Assembly (NCBI GenBank): GCA_012845835.1
Contig: JABAKD010000010.1
Span: forward strand, 1,186,001 to 1,250,000
Direction of reading: 5' to 3'
DNA length: 64,000 bases
DNA from: Undaria pinnatifida
Lineage: Eukaryota > Sar > Phaeophyceae > Laminariales > Alariaceae
Shown here: positions 1 through 12,022 of the stretch, piece after piece
Layout: each line of letters starts with the position of its first letter
How positions within the stretch are numbered: the stretch's first letter is position 1
The notes under the pieces: model-generated
What the model was told of the DNA's origin: nothing
Databases searched by the model: none
The model's input: the letters and a program-made list of their open reading frames with translations, nothing else
Made by a program: the position numbers and the translations under genes

Positions 1-1067
1 GCTGTGGCCGTTCCTGTCAATGTTGCTGTTATGGTTGCTATGGCTGTCGTGGTTGGTATTATTGATAGGTTGTTTGCCAAAATGTGGTTGGGTAAGAAAG
101 CATATAGTAATAGTATGATAGTATTGGAACCGACAAACGTCACAACCCAAGCCCAACCCAACCAACGAAAAAAAAGTTTGAAATATAAAAATAGTTGCAG
201 ATTTTTTCTCGTGAGCTAACTCTCCGCGGTTTCTGTTGGCCTTCGGTTATATGGCATTCGTTGGTTTCATCGCTATTATTATATGCTTCCCTACCCGACC
301 AAATCTGGTACCTCGCGAACAAACGCCTTATTGGTGTCGCTGCTGCTGGTGCAGCTGGTCTTACTCTTGCTGTAGCTCTTGGCGTGCTCGTTCTCCAGCT
401 GCAGCTGAACTGCAGTCGGTCAATTAATAGTCCGATCACGGTCCTGGTTTATTTTCCAGCGGTGCTTGGATTTGGTCGTAGTAAACAAGCAGTACCACGA
501 CCGTAAAAAAATGACTGGACTGTACATGAGGTCGAAGGAAGAATTGGGACATCTTTTTGGTCAATATCGTTGGGAAAATGGGGCAGCTTTCCGTGTGTCT
601 GTAGTGATCGCACGTATCGAGGATCCCGCCATGTTTTCTACCTTGCGTATACCAGGCCCTTTCCTCCCCCCTGTATACCCTCCCTCCTGTATACCCGCCA
701 AACCAAAGCGTTTAGAACCTCACCACCGAGTTGGGGACAAACTACTTAAAAATTGAGTGGGAAAGTTTCTGCGGTAGGTAAGGGTTAACTCCCTATTATA
801 GTAGTGTTTCCAGCCTGAGTTCACGGCCACGAGCGGAAGAACCGACTTCATCGCGCTCATGACTTGCACTACCTGGAAGCTCTCGGAAGGGAAAACAACG
901 CGATCGAACCCCTCCCCGCCCACCGCTCTTCCCTCCCCCTCCGCCCCCTCCCCCCCCCATCCTCCTCCCCCCCCAATCCTCCTCCCCTCCCTTACCCCTC
1001 CCCTCCCCTTCCCTCCCCTGCTCTGCCCTTCCCGCGCGCCTACCGTCGGCCTTTTCGCTTGTCGCAG

Positions 1068-1214
1068 ATGTCATTCGCCCCTGAGCACTTGGACAATCCA
1101 GACATTTCCATTTTGAGCGATTCAGACATGCAGGTCCTCCAGGATTGGGCAGACAAGTTGGCCAAGAAGTACCCGGTAGTTGGCACCATACAGGCCAGTG
1201 CTAGCAAAACTTAA
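1068..1214 (+). CDS. MAPR/Dap1-like cytochrome-b5-family protein, last exon (partial)
   Basis: The acceptor is at 1061-1067 (gtcgcag) and the reading frame then runs 48 codons to TAA. The peptide starts MSFAPEHLDNPDISILSD, continues with a DMQVLQDWADKLAKKYPVVG segment and ends IQASASKT. This is the typical C-terminal end of membrane-associated progesterone receptor / Dap1 proteins, small haem-binding cytochrome-b5-like proteins that support sterol-modifying P450s at the ER. In the family a DASRALAKMSF-type junction precedes this part, so the ATG at 1068 is probably internal rather than the start codon. The cytochrome-b5 core and haem-binding Tyr residues would lie in upstream exons, which I could not find in bases 1-1067, so they are probably left of the window. 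The gene converges on WDR92. Alternative: an unrelated short exon with chance similarity. Confidence 0.6.
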   Translation: MSFAPEHLDNPDISILSDSDMQVLQDWADKLAKKYPVVGTIQASASKT

Positions 1215-1565
1215 GGAGATTCTCGCCTCTCGCCCCGCCACCCCCCCTGTGCCTGATCCTGCAGCGCATCGTGGAAACCGCTCGTAGCCTGCTGTGCTAC
1301 TGTCACTGTATGAATCTCGCAGTATTTTAGCGTCTGCAAACGCTGTTGGGCGGGTGTCAGGGGGTAGCATTTCCCCCGAGAACCCGTGTTAGTTGTTTTT
1401 TTTTGTCTAGTTTTTGTTATTTATGTGTTGGTTGTGGTTTTGCTGCAAGGCCTTCAGTCGGAGGAACGGACCGATTGAAAAGGTGGCAGAGGGTGGGTTT
1501 CCAGGCGGCCTAGGTGGCCGAAACGGAACGGACGAATTTTTTTCCCTCTGCAGGTGTGTGCTTTT

Positions 1566-1762
1566 CAGGGCCTTTGACGGGTCAGGGAAGTTTCAAAGAC
1601 TGGCGGATCGAGTCGGTTCGGGTCAGGCAGTCTTAGAAATGGCACAGGTCTTGTCGAGGCGGGTCAGGATGTGTTTAGATCTCAAGGGTCGGGTCGGGTC
1701 GGTTCACCCTGACCCGGTTCTACCCTATCCGCGAGAAGCGACTCGACCCGCGAAAAGCCCTG
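1566..1762. mobile_element. hAT-like MITE (copy 1)
   Basis: The element starts CAGGGCCTTTGACGGGTC and ends with the inverted form of CAGGGCTTTTCGCGGGTC, so 15 of 18 terminal bases match. It is flanked by 8-bp imperfect direct repeats, GTGCTTTT (1558-1565) and GAGCTTTT (1763-1770). CAGGG termini with 8-bp target duplications are typical of hAT transposons. The interior is rich in GGGTCGGGTC motifs and non-coding, so this would be a non-autonomous element. A related copy with its own 8-bp flanks lies at 39494-39740. Confidence 0.55.
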
Positions 1763-3164
1763 GAGCTTTTGCTTGACTCCAAGCGGGCTAGAGGAAAGAC
1801 AGTTCTTAGAGGTGATGACCGTCCCCAGTGATTCAAGTCTATGTACATCTCGCTGGTTTTGATTTGCACGCAGGCGGTTTTTGGCGTATTGGGGGCTGGG
1901 AAGAGGGTGGTGTTTTCTTGGTGACCTACCGGTGTAGGTTTTGTATGACGACCATCCTCAGTGGCATAGTCGTCGTAAAATATCGCTGGTTTTCAAGCGT
2001 TTCAAGCGCACGCAGGCGTTTTGCCACGTATTGGAGGCTGACAAGACGGTTATGTTTTCTTGGTGACTTGAATTGCCAGTGAAGGGTTTCTAGCTTCCGA
2101 TCCGCTTACGCAGGGGTAGGTGTGCTTCGGGGTGCGGGTGTGGGTAACGCTGTCATTCAACGTATTAATAGTATGGACTGATGGACCGGGTATAGTCTAA
2201 CGCTTTGTTGATCCTTTTAGAACCGGACCCACGTTTTTGGAGAATACGACTTGGAAATAGTGTGGGATACTTTTTGCAGTTTCTCAAGGATTAAGCGCGA
2301 AATGTGACCGGCCCTTCTCACCGTACGTACGTAGCGCTACTGCTGCTGCTGCTGCTGCTGCTGCGGTATTTGCTTATATTGGTGCCATTGGAACGACGCC
2401 GTATGTCATGGGCGAGAAACGCGGGGCTATTAAGCTCGATGTCCTACGCCTGTTGTTGTGGGCGACCTAATTTGTGCTGTTTCGCTCGACACGTGGCTCA
2501 CTCTTACGCCTGCAGGCGAAGCGAATGAAATGCAATCCCGAGCCGGAGCGATCCCCCATGTGCCTGCCTTGTCCTCTCGCTCGCGGTCGACATTAGTAGT
2601 CGACAGTAGAATTCGTCACGATGCGACGCAGGGAGCGAGTAAAGCTTCCCGCACGAGTGACTCACGGCAAGCGCAGGGCTCACGACACTTGGCTTGGCGC
2701 ACCAGCTCTGTTCCCACTGCCCCAGCGGGGCGAGTACTATTAATACTAAAATGGTGCATGATAGATGGCAGGAAAGGGCGGAACCGGAGTGACACGGGAA
2801 GGGCCTCCAAGCGCCCCGGGTGAGGGGTCCCCGAAGGGTCTCGAAGCGCCCGGTTGGACGTGAAACCGTCCGCACTGTAATAGTGGCAATAGCCGCCCTG
2901 CAATAAGGCAGGCATAAGGCGTAAAAAGCTGGAAAAAATCGCGCGGTACGGGTGCACCGAATTACGACGCATGCTACTGTAAAATCGAGGTGGCAGGAGG
3001 CACGTTTTGTCGAAAACTTCTTGTCTGAATGACAGGGCAGCTCAACCTATTAATAATACTATACTATACTAAAACTCTGTTGATACTATTCATAATATTC
3101 ATACTGTTCATTAATCGTCCTAATGTGGGACTGTAGTCCCTTCGCAGGTTTCCTCTTTCTCCGA

Positions 3165-3292
3165 TGGAGGTGTTAGTGTTAGTGTTAGTGTTGGTGTTAG
3201 TGTTAGTGTTAGTGTTGGTGTTGGTGTTGGTGTTAGTGTTAGTGTTGGTGTTAGTGTTAGTGTTAGTGTTAGTGTTAGTGTTAGTGTTATTA
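3165..3292. repeat. Hexanucleotide microsatellite (GTGTTA)n with GTGTTG variants
   Basis: About 21 uninterrupted 6-bp units of GTGTTA interspersed with GTGTTG. Read in frame it gives alternating Val-Leu or Asn-Thr open frames on both strands, which are artefacts. Units differ by single transitions, suggesting slippage plus point mutation. Confidence 0.95.
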
Positions 3293-5547
3293 GTGTGGAG
3301 ACACACCGAGGTGGGTTATGTGCGCAACCGCACGCTCGAGGGTCAACGATGAGGAAACACCTCAGAGTCTGCCTCGAGGAGCCAGGATGATCTTGAAGGA
3401 TTATAGTGATAAGGAGGCGGTACAATCCAGGGAATAGTGACTGGTATCCACACTAACGTCATTCTCGTTTTGGATTTTTGGGTTTTGTGTGTGTGCTTTT
3501 TTTCATCCTCCGGCGGACGGGGCAAAATAAAAAATAAAGCTCAAGCTCACCACACTTCAACGTACTTCCATCCCCGTCGTGTGTCGATTTAACTCAATTG
3601 CATTCGCAATCCAGCGCTAGCTGGCGTGTCCTTCGTTTCGCGATCGTACAAGTATATATTTCTTGTACGGCTGTGCGATGAGATTGGACATCGGCTTGCA
3701 CTTGTGATTTTTCTCGAAATCAGTTTTTGGGTGGGGTACATGAACCTCTTCAAGTGGGGAGTTTCAAGGAAAAAATTGTGCGCCTTGATCGTGTAGTATG
3801 CATGTGAATCGCATGTCATGTCTAACGGAGGCTGCGGTGGGGAACAAATCGGCCCAATTTTGTTAGGCGCGGTGGAGTATAAAACCACGGCTGGCTGCTT
3901 TGCTTCCTATCGTTGCGTTTGAGGCGCGAGGCGGGCGCGATCATGAGATCCCAAGAAAACACGCGAGCAACGCCTGGCAGGAACTAATTATAGTACAGAA
4001 CACCTAATAAGAAATGAGAATAAGAAAGCCAGGCTGAGATCCACACAAGAAAATAAGAAATCCGGGAGCCGTTATACTCAAGTTTGTGTAAAACAATCTC
4101 CCTTCTCCAAGCGACAAGCCTAGCCTGGGTCACGGTGAGTATTTGTGTGTCTTGGGTGTCCTGTACTGACCTGTTGTACTCGTGTAATACAAGGTGTTGA
4201 AGCGCTTGACCCTTTTGCTGCTATGATACATAATAATGCCCATCCTACTGTAAATTCCAAGGAGTTTGACGTCCAAACCGTGGGCGGAGTTCCAAAAGCG
4301 TTCGAAAAGCGTTACGTGGTTTCAGCCGTTTGTCAAGTGTGGGTGTGTTCGCGATGGCTGCGATAGGGCTGCAGGTTTTGGACAAGTAATGGAGAATGGG
4401 TGTGAAGAAAAAGCTTGTTCTTTTTGCCCGGTTTTGACGCGTGGCTTTGGAAAAGGTTTCGTTTTATCCGGTGTGGAAACGCAAGAGGCGCGGATCCCAG
4501 CCCGCATCGATTGATGCACGAAACACAAGTTGCCTGTGTGCCCGAAGTTTTGCTGGCTGCGAGACTCACATGACAACCAGGTGTTCCGCGCGATACGCTC
4601 GAAATATCGACGTAAAGGTGAGTTTTCTTGTCCATGGGAAACGTCTTTTTGAGTATAATTGGTGAGCAATTCAGCGTGGTCGAGAATCCTTTGCGGCGGG
4701 GATGGGGCTGTCTGCGTCGTTTTTTAGCTAGGCTAATGTGTGCGGGGGGGTGTACCACAACGAGTTTTGTTTCGCAAATTTCAAGGTATCTTGAATATTG
4801 CTGCTCTATCTGCTGATAAGACTCCCATGCTTGTGCTCGGTGTTGACAACTCGCGGTCTCGTGTACCATACTTCGCCGCTCAATCTGCCAATCAACATGT
4901 ATGTGTCTGATGCTTGCCTCGGCATTCACAAATTCAAGGTCTCGTTGGGGGTACGCGACAGGACTTAAATAGAGTGTCTGCAATCCATGACGTATTTAGC
5001 AGCGTGATATGAGTAGGCCAGCGGGCAGAGGGTACCTTTCTTTCGAGTCGATGTCGCATTGCCAGCCATGACCACAACTATGTACAAAATACAAAATGCA
5101 CCAGCAGAAACGCACACATCGTGACCACAACAGCGCCTACCTAAGTCGCGTGTAACGCCTATCCAAGTCGCATAAAACCCGTCACTGAAAACGACAGAAA
5201 AAAACAAGCACAACAGATGACACCTTGCAACAAAGTCCACTACTGCGCTTTGTCCCGGAGTCATTATCCGAATAGGCTACCGAACGAATACTGACGTTGA
5301 CAAGCGAAAAAATACCATGGTTACCAAAACGTCGCAGAAAAAGCCCTGCGGATGCCAAAAAAAAAGGGAAGCCTCCTAAAATAAACCCAGCACATTTACA
5401 ACAATCCTCACTCCTACAATAGAGGCCGCCCGGCTCAACCATGGCAGGTCATACCCGTACAGGCCGCCCGAACCAATCATGATGTCATAGCGATGCTGCA
5501 AAACAAATACGATACGGCTGCTATAAGTAACATCGACGCTATCGTCC

Positions 5548-8500
5548 TCAGAATTTTCCGAGCTTGGTGACGATGTACACGCGCACAGTCTGATCCAGGC
5601 AGCTGAGACAGCACAATCCCTCGCGATCGGGACACCAGTCGAAGCTAACGATGGGCTGCGAGGAGATAACCCTAGAGTTCAGGAGCTCCACCGAGCCGAC
5701 GACGCCCATCGGAACGTTGTCCTGCGGATAGGGGCAGGGTCAGGGATAGGGCTTGGAACAGCTTTCGGCCTTTCTTTTTTATCCGAACGAGGAGAGAGTG
5801 GGGCGGGGATTGCCGGTACCAAGCCGATCGAAGACCGGGACATGATGTCGATTGAGGTGGGTGATGCGCAAGACTACGCATGCATGTTGAAGAACGTTTT
5901 CGGGATACGTCACGCGGGACACCGCACGCAGGACAGCGTTTCGGAATTTTGAGAGGGGACGACCACCACAACTGTTTGGGCGGCGACGTCTGCACAAACG
6001 ATGCGGGTGAGCACGGTTGCAAAAACGTCTAATCTATGGGCAACCAAGAAAATACACGATTGTTTTTTATGGCAAAACGAAGAAAACACGCCTATTATAC
6101 GGATAACTGAGATACCACGCCTACTTTGGGGAAAAAATCACTCAAACACACCTGTTAAACGGACATACAACGCGCGGGGATAGCAGCATATCTAGCAGGT
6201 TTGTTTGGGTGGTGGAAACAGTACGGACCGACGACCCACGCAAACATAACGGGGAAAAACCAACGCATGAATAACCAGGTAAACAATTAAGAGCGTAAAC
6301 GGAAACAAGCGAAAGGAAATACTGTTATTGATATAGACACTGACATACGCTACGGCAGAGATGGACTCTTTTTTCAGGCTCATCACAGAAGGAGCTAAAT
6401 ACCCCAGCCAAAATGATAAATGCTGTGATTTGAATGCAGTATAGAGTAAACCGAACGCGCAACCCGATGCACAAAGGCATGGCCCAAGTATACAAAACTT
6501 TTTTTTGAAAAACACGAATGACGTTCCGATGATTTTGGGTTTAATATGGGCTAAGGAGCACCGCCATCCAGAAGCAAAAAACGTCTCAGCCAAAACGTGC
6601 TACCTCTATAACCGCTGACTATTAACTATACGGGTACTAGACTCTGGTACTAGTGTGGGGATGAAAATAATAATACTTCAAGTTGAAATCAAGACATTCA
6701 ACAAATGCCCCCTTTGAAAGAAAACGCTGTCGCACCTTGTCCTGCTTGACGCGTGAGTTCGGGTAGTGGTACTTGTACAAGTTGAACCCTCCGTTCCCTC
6801 CGCCTGTCATGAACAGGTCTCGGTTTTGGGGGAGGTGTCTCGCCAGCCACACGGTGGACTTGTGCGCTTTCTCGCTTAGGTACGCGAATCCAGAGGTTGG
6901 GTGCTGCGTGCGCATATCGTACGTTCGGAACTTAGACTCCAGGGTCGTCACCACCAGCTGCGAGGGAGAAATGCGGAGGGCGGGCGTCGAGACATTCATC
7001 AAACCACTTGATACATCGGATGATCAGATCCCTATTCACGATATATGCCTGTCAGGGTACACAGACCCCTGGTCTACATGGCCTGGATGTCCTACATATC
7101 ATGTTGGCATGTCCTATATATCATGTTCCCGGGTTCCAGTCGGATTTGCTCAATGATTTACCACGTATTTCCTGGGTTGGACCTGCACCACACATATCTT
7201 GCACAACATACAACGCCGACACATGTATGATTTAGATGATCTATATGATCTGTATGATCTACATGATCTACATGATCTGTACGATGTGTGAATTGTTTTA
7301 CATTTTCGGCATGCGTTCGAACGAAACGTTGCGTGGTGGTTCGAGGCTGAAAAAAGCGAACGGCGTGCGCATGTTGTACGTTCGGAATTTAGACTCCACA
7401 GTAGTCACCGCCAGCTTCGAGGGAGGGAGGTGGAGGGCGGGGGCCGAGAAGTTCACCAAGCCATTTCCGATTTTCTAAACTGCGGCATGCGTTGGATCGA
7501 AAAGAAGCTGGCTGATTTGGGAAGGACAAATATAAACGGCGTGCGCATGTCGTACGCTCGAAACTTAGATTTCAGAGTAGCCACCACCAGCTAGCTGCAA
7601 GGGACGGAGGGTGGCGGAGAACGGGGGGGGCGAGAGATATATCAAGCTATATTCGGTTAGTATTTGTTCGGCATGCATAGGAGCGAATCAAGCTATCTTC
7701 GATTCCGGTGTTCGGCATGCGTTGAAGCGAAAATCAGCTTGGTGATTCGAGACTGAAAAGTATAAAAGGCTTCCGTGCAGAACACGATCGCTTATGAGTG
7801 GCGACGCCGAGTAGGCAACAAATAGTCGTACAACTAAGGACGTAAACATAATTACCGTTTTGGTTTCGTATTAAAACCCCAACGGTCCATATTTTTCCGT
7901 CCAAAGTGACTATATCACAACGTTATTGCTTAAATAGTTTCAGGTACAAGGTATACTACTGGGTGCAGTTTTGTAGACGGAGATAGAGAAAAAACACCAG
8001 AAGAAAATGCACTCGCCAAAAAACGACGGACGCGAAAAATCCGCGCCGTGAGTGAAACGAAACCTCGCCGTGTCTGACCTTATTCATCTCGATGTCATTT
8101 CGGTCGAACTCCAGCCCGGTGACCCCATTTTTGACATTTGTCTCCCAGCGCATGGTCTGCGTCCTGAGGTCGAACAGCTTGACATCTCCGTTGTCGTAGC
8201 CGGCCGCCAAGCAGCGATCCTCGTCTGAGCAGGCGTTTCCGAATGTAACCGTCCAGCAGTCTCGAGCGGCCTGCTCCCGGCAAACACCGTTAAAGCAAAC
8301 AAACAGCAACAAGTCCGGTAGAGATTATGGCGGTAGATGTGATACTTCGTGTGGAAGAGAAGGCACCAAGTACGAGCTTCACAGAGACGAAACAAGGGTA
8401 GCCCCATACACGCGCTGTTTACGGTATGCTTGGCGATCTGCCCAGCCTGATTTATTCAGCGTCTGGGTCAAGTTCGATAGTCTAGTGCGATACAGGCACA

Positions 8501-11293
8501 AACGTTTTGTGACTATGCTCAAGAGAAAACGGGAAAGGGATGACGTGGACTTACCTCTCCATCTCTAGGCTCCACCCTTACGACCGGCTCGCTGACTCTC
8601 GGATCCCATACTCGAACGCACCCGTCCCTCCCCCCCGTCACCTGGTACGCCGGCCAAAAGGAGCGATGAAAAAGGACGCAATCGAGGTTAAATCTGTTAG
8701 GGCAAGGGCAAACATCAACCGCCGACAAAAATAAGATACAAAAACGTTTTAATGCTGGTGTAGTACTGCTTGTATCATAAATATCAATACGTTCATTGAA
8801 GGCGACGTACAATCAACCGGGAAGGTTGTCTATCAATAGGAGCATACGGGGTGTGTAAAGCCCAAAGTTGTTTACATCAAGAGAATCAATGTTCAGTTTT
8901 TCATCTTTGTGCTGAGAGAATCAATGTTCAGTTTTTCATCTTTGTGCTGCTTCTGGTGAATCGACTGAGTCCCGACGACATCAACTGGTAAACGAACGAA
9001 CCAAGGACCGAATGTGTCGCAAACTAATCGCTTCAAAATGCAAGGCAGCCGGACATCCAACATGCGTAGCAACAGAGACTGCCTGGTCTGTGAAAACCCG
9101 ACGTGCTCCGCCCCGGCATGGCAAGGATACGAGGGCCTAAGGGGCATGTATGGTAAGGGCTACACCCCCCGCGCCATCCCATTCCTGATACAATCGCCAG
9201 ATTCCACCGGCGATGGACATTATACCCTCAAGTGAAGCCGCTTGTTACCTACCAACTCCGGTGCTCCGTAGGTGGAATCCGGCCCACCCAGTCCGTCGAC
9301 AGCGTTTATGATGGACTTGTGAGCGTCGGCAGACCAAACCGCGGCGTCGTTTCTCTCGAGATCGTAGATGGCAAGCTTGCCATTGAAGTCTCCGCAAGCC
9401 TGCCAGGGAATGGGCAACACCGACACCGCCGCAATGCGTCCGTTGTTTTAGGGCCGTTCTCAACGGAGAGGTTACTTAGGGTTTTACCGAAAGTTTCTTT
9501 TTCTTCCCGACATTATTTCCGGGAAAACCTAAAAACTTCCGATTCCGAAAAAACTGTCCCCTAAGTTTTTCGATTTTTTTTGGGGAAAATCTAGAATTTA
9601 GGTACAAGGGTGTAGAGGATTGGGCAATCGCACCGCTCGAGCTTTGCCACCATTCGCGAGCGCACGAGACTGAGCAGGGTCGTTCCCAAGGTCATTGGCA
9701 GGTAATGCCTGTCGCCGAAGGTGCAGTGAGTGTCTGAGCTCGCTTCTTTGGGTTCACAAAATGACCGCACCGAGGCAGCCGACCGAACGAGCTCGCCGAG
9801 GGAAGTAGCTGAGACGTTTGTCACGTGGGGCAATGTAGCGCGACGATTTGGTGATGGATTTCACTCCACAAGGCACCGACACCTGCCTAGGAGTAAGGCC
9901 GACTCCAGTGGGACAACCACGCGGGTGACTTCTGCGGGCGTTGCTGCTGTAGTGAACGTTCTGTGCTGCGTGGGCGATTGTCTTGCGAGCCAACTGAGGC
10001 TTGTAATCGTTAAGATTCAACCCTCGTTGATTTCGATAAAATACCGAAATTTAATCAAAACCTGATATTTTGTGCATATCGTTAAGAACAACCCTTAGGA
10101 CCACCTCTTACTTAGGCGACGAAATCGAACACACATGCTCTCACGATTCTACGCCGACTCCGTGAGATCTCACACGCTACCAACGCGGTTGCAGCAGTAT
10201 GGTACCAGTATGTATGGAGTGAGTAAACTGTCGGGAAAGCGCCGTTCTCATGCCTTTGACCCGTTCTATATGAACCGCTGTAAACACCGCCGTGCTTACT
10301 GGTTGGTGTGTCAACCACCACCAACAGCAAAAGAACCGCAGTGAACTGCGGTAGTAGCACCTATGGTGCTAGGACGTGTCGATTAACCTGTACACGCACT
10401 CTGCACAGCGTACCAGTGCACTAGCACAGATCACAAGTAGTTAGCAGCGCTACAGCAGCGGGGGCGAGGAACTCACCAAATGCCGGTTTTCTAACGACGA
10501 GGCTCCGAAGGTGCAGCACTTGATGCCTGCGTCTGTCTCCCTCTCGTGAACCAGCTTCAGCTTGCCTTTGTTCAGCTCGTACACCTGCCAAAAAACGGTA
10601 CACACGTGCAGCAGCAGTACGACAGCCAGGATGGCAGCCCTTTATCAGAGCTACGTTCGTACTCGTGAACTGCACACAGCAGGATCCCCCTGGAGCACGA
10701 AGGAGCACTGCTATCAATAGTACCGGGCAAGGAAAGGGGCTAAACGACACGCATCAGCACATCAGCATGCACTCAAACCAAACTTGACCTGATGCTTGCC
10801 GTTGCTGTAGTGGTACTTACCTAGTTTTAACAAGGTATAAAAATATCAAAACATACCTGGTACGATCGATATCTACTTCGTACTTGTAGTTGTAAACATA
10901 TACTCCGGAGTAAATAGTAGTAGTCCAGTTGAGTATGTACCAGGTGCGATGGCTAACCGTAGGTGGCTCTATAAAGCGTTGCAGTAGGATACTTCTCGTG
11001 TGGTGAAGAACACCGACACGCGTCCTCTTTGCAACTACACCAAAACATGCACGACGACACAGCAGTCGGAGATATCAAACTCCTTTAGAGCCCGTCGCTA
11101 TCATCACGTAGACAAGGAGAGGCATCGACGCCAGGTGGCAGTCTGAGCTTACCACGAGAGCTCCCTTGGCCCGAGGATGGATCCCTGCCACAACGAAGCG
11201 AGCACTGCAAGGCACCCATCGTGTATCGTTCGGTGTGAACGTCACCGACTTGTGGATGTGCTCCATCATCTGAGGTGCGTCTGTGGAGTCCAT
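5548..11293 (-). CDS. WDR92: WDR92 / DNAAF10 orthologue (WD40 protein, axonemal dynein assembly)
   Basis: Complete gene with seven exons on the minus strand: 11293-11153, 10584-10477, 9399-9253, 8641-8555, 8270-8079, 6957-6736 and 5721-5548. Their frames join without a break into 356 aa, close to the roughly 357 aa of animal WDR92. Diagnostic stretches are [20 protein letters not shown] (N-terminus), [57 protein letters not shown] and the end [17 protein letters not shown]92 is a WD40 propeller that works with R2TP-like chaperones in pre-assembly of axonemal dynein arms in the cytoplasm, so the organism should make motile flagella. Start chosen: MDSTDAPQ at 11293; an upstream in-frame ATG gives a poorer N-terminus. 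All six introns are phase 0 with GT-AG ends. Intron 5 contains partial copies of exon 6 (7361-7655). It is divergent from PSMB3, with 729 bp between start codons. Confidence 0.93.
7305..7765. repeat. Tandem duplicated units carrying partial copies of WDR92 exon 6
   Basis: Three head-to-tail units start with GGCATGCGTT-type sequence at about 7309, 7484 and 7712. The first two each include a copy of the 5' boundary of WDR92 exon 6 (about 7361-7440 and 7535-7612). On the minus strand these copies keep an AG acceptor-like dinucleotide near the boundary and about 17 open codons almost identical to the true exon start ([10 protein letters not shown]...). All lie inside intron 5, before the real exon. 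Confidence 0.8.
8880..8949. repeat. Exact 35-bp tandem duplication
   Basis: Two identical adjacent 35-base copies (8880-8914, 8915-8949) in WDR92 intron 3. The perfect identity indicates a very recent slippage or end-joining duplication. Confidence 0.95.
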
Positions 11294-12022
11294 GGTGCAC
11301 GCCCCCCCCCACCGCCAGAGCGGCCTGCACAAGGAGCTGCTTGCCTCGCTCGCTTGTCCGCCGAGGCTTCAGTGGAAAAAATGCAACCAGATCCAACAAG
11401 AAGTAGCTTCCGATTAGGGCTGTAGTCTGGTTAACAACGGTCTAGAAAGCGGGTTTCACGGTCCAGGCTCCACGGTGCTGGATACCTGGGGTCTTTAGCT
11501 ATCCTTCGCGAGGGAGTAGAGGGCTAGCTGCTGTCCTCCAAGGCTCTCAAAGCTCTCGTGTTCCTTGGCTGTCTGTGAGGTTGCTGTGGTGCAATTGTTG
11601 CGCGTTTGTGCTTGCTCACCCGCCGCATTTCCGATTCGCGCAAATAGTCTTGCCTACGTTCGAGCATAATATTGTAAAGGTCTTCAAATAAAACCGATTC
11701 GGTAAAATATTGTTGCCTATGATCCAGCATAATATACGAAAGGCCATCAAACACTGGCAATTCGGAAAAATGATCGACGACCTCCGCAGAGGCTTTGCTC
11801 GTGGAACACAGCACAGTTGCCCAAGCAGTCACGAGAGATCATAAGACAGGAGGAGCTTCGAGTTGCAACTCTCTCCTAAGGATAGCCAAAAACAGAGCAA
11901 AGGAGGGCTGACTGTGGTCGGACGCTGGCTGCAGGGAAACGCTTGGTGGCTGACTGAGAGCGGAGGAAGAAGGCTTGGGTGCATTGCCTCATTTCGCTGC
12001 TAATCGGTTGCGACAGGGCAAT
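11294..12022. promoter_or_regulatory. Shared upstream region of divergent WDR92 and PSMB3
   Basis: The two start codons face away from each other across 729 bp with no coding sequence in between that I can support. Both 5' untranslated regions and any bidirectional promoter must lie here. I see no clear TATA box or other named element, so the call rests on gene orientation alone. Confidence 0.4.

Larger units (their letters stand above)
1215..5547. other. Repeat-rich intergenic region between MAPR-like gene and WDR92
   Basis: No convincing exon was found on either strand. The stretch holds a hAT-like MITE (1566-1762), two diverged direct copies of an ~80-bp segment (about 1848-1930 and 1982-2070), a short CTG run (about 2338-2362), a GTGTTA/GTGTTG tract (3165-3292), a segment shared with 54.4 kb (about 3500-3640) and a dispersed ~55-bp motif (about 4250-4305). 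A 216-codon open frame on the minus strand (4333-4983) has no recognisable domain and overlaps the dispersed motif's neighbourhood, so I do not call it. Confidence 0.6.

Noticed and set aside
3165-3292. Interstitial telomere repeat
   Set aside because: The unit is TTAGTG/TTGGTG, not a telomeric TTAGGG or TTTAGGG array.
4333-4983. 216-codon open frame on the minus strand
   Set aside because: No recognisable domain, no splice partners, and it lies in repeat-rich intergenic DNA; probably chance.
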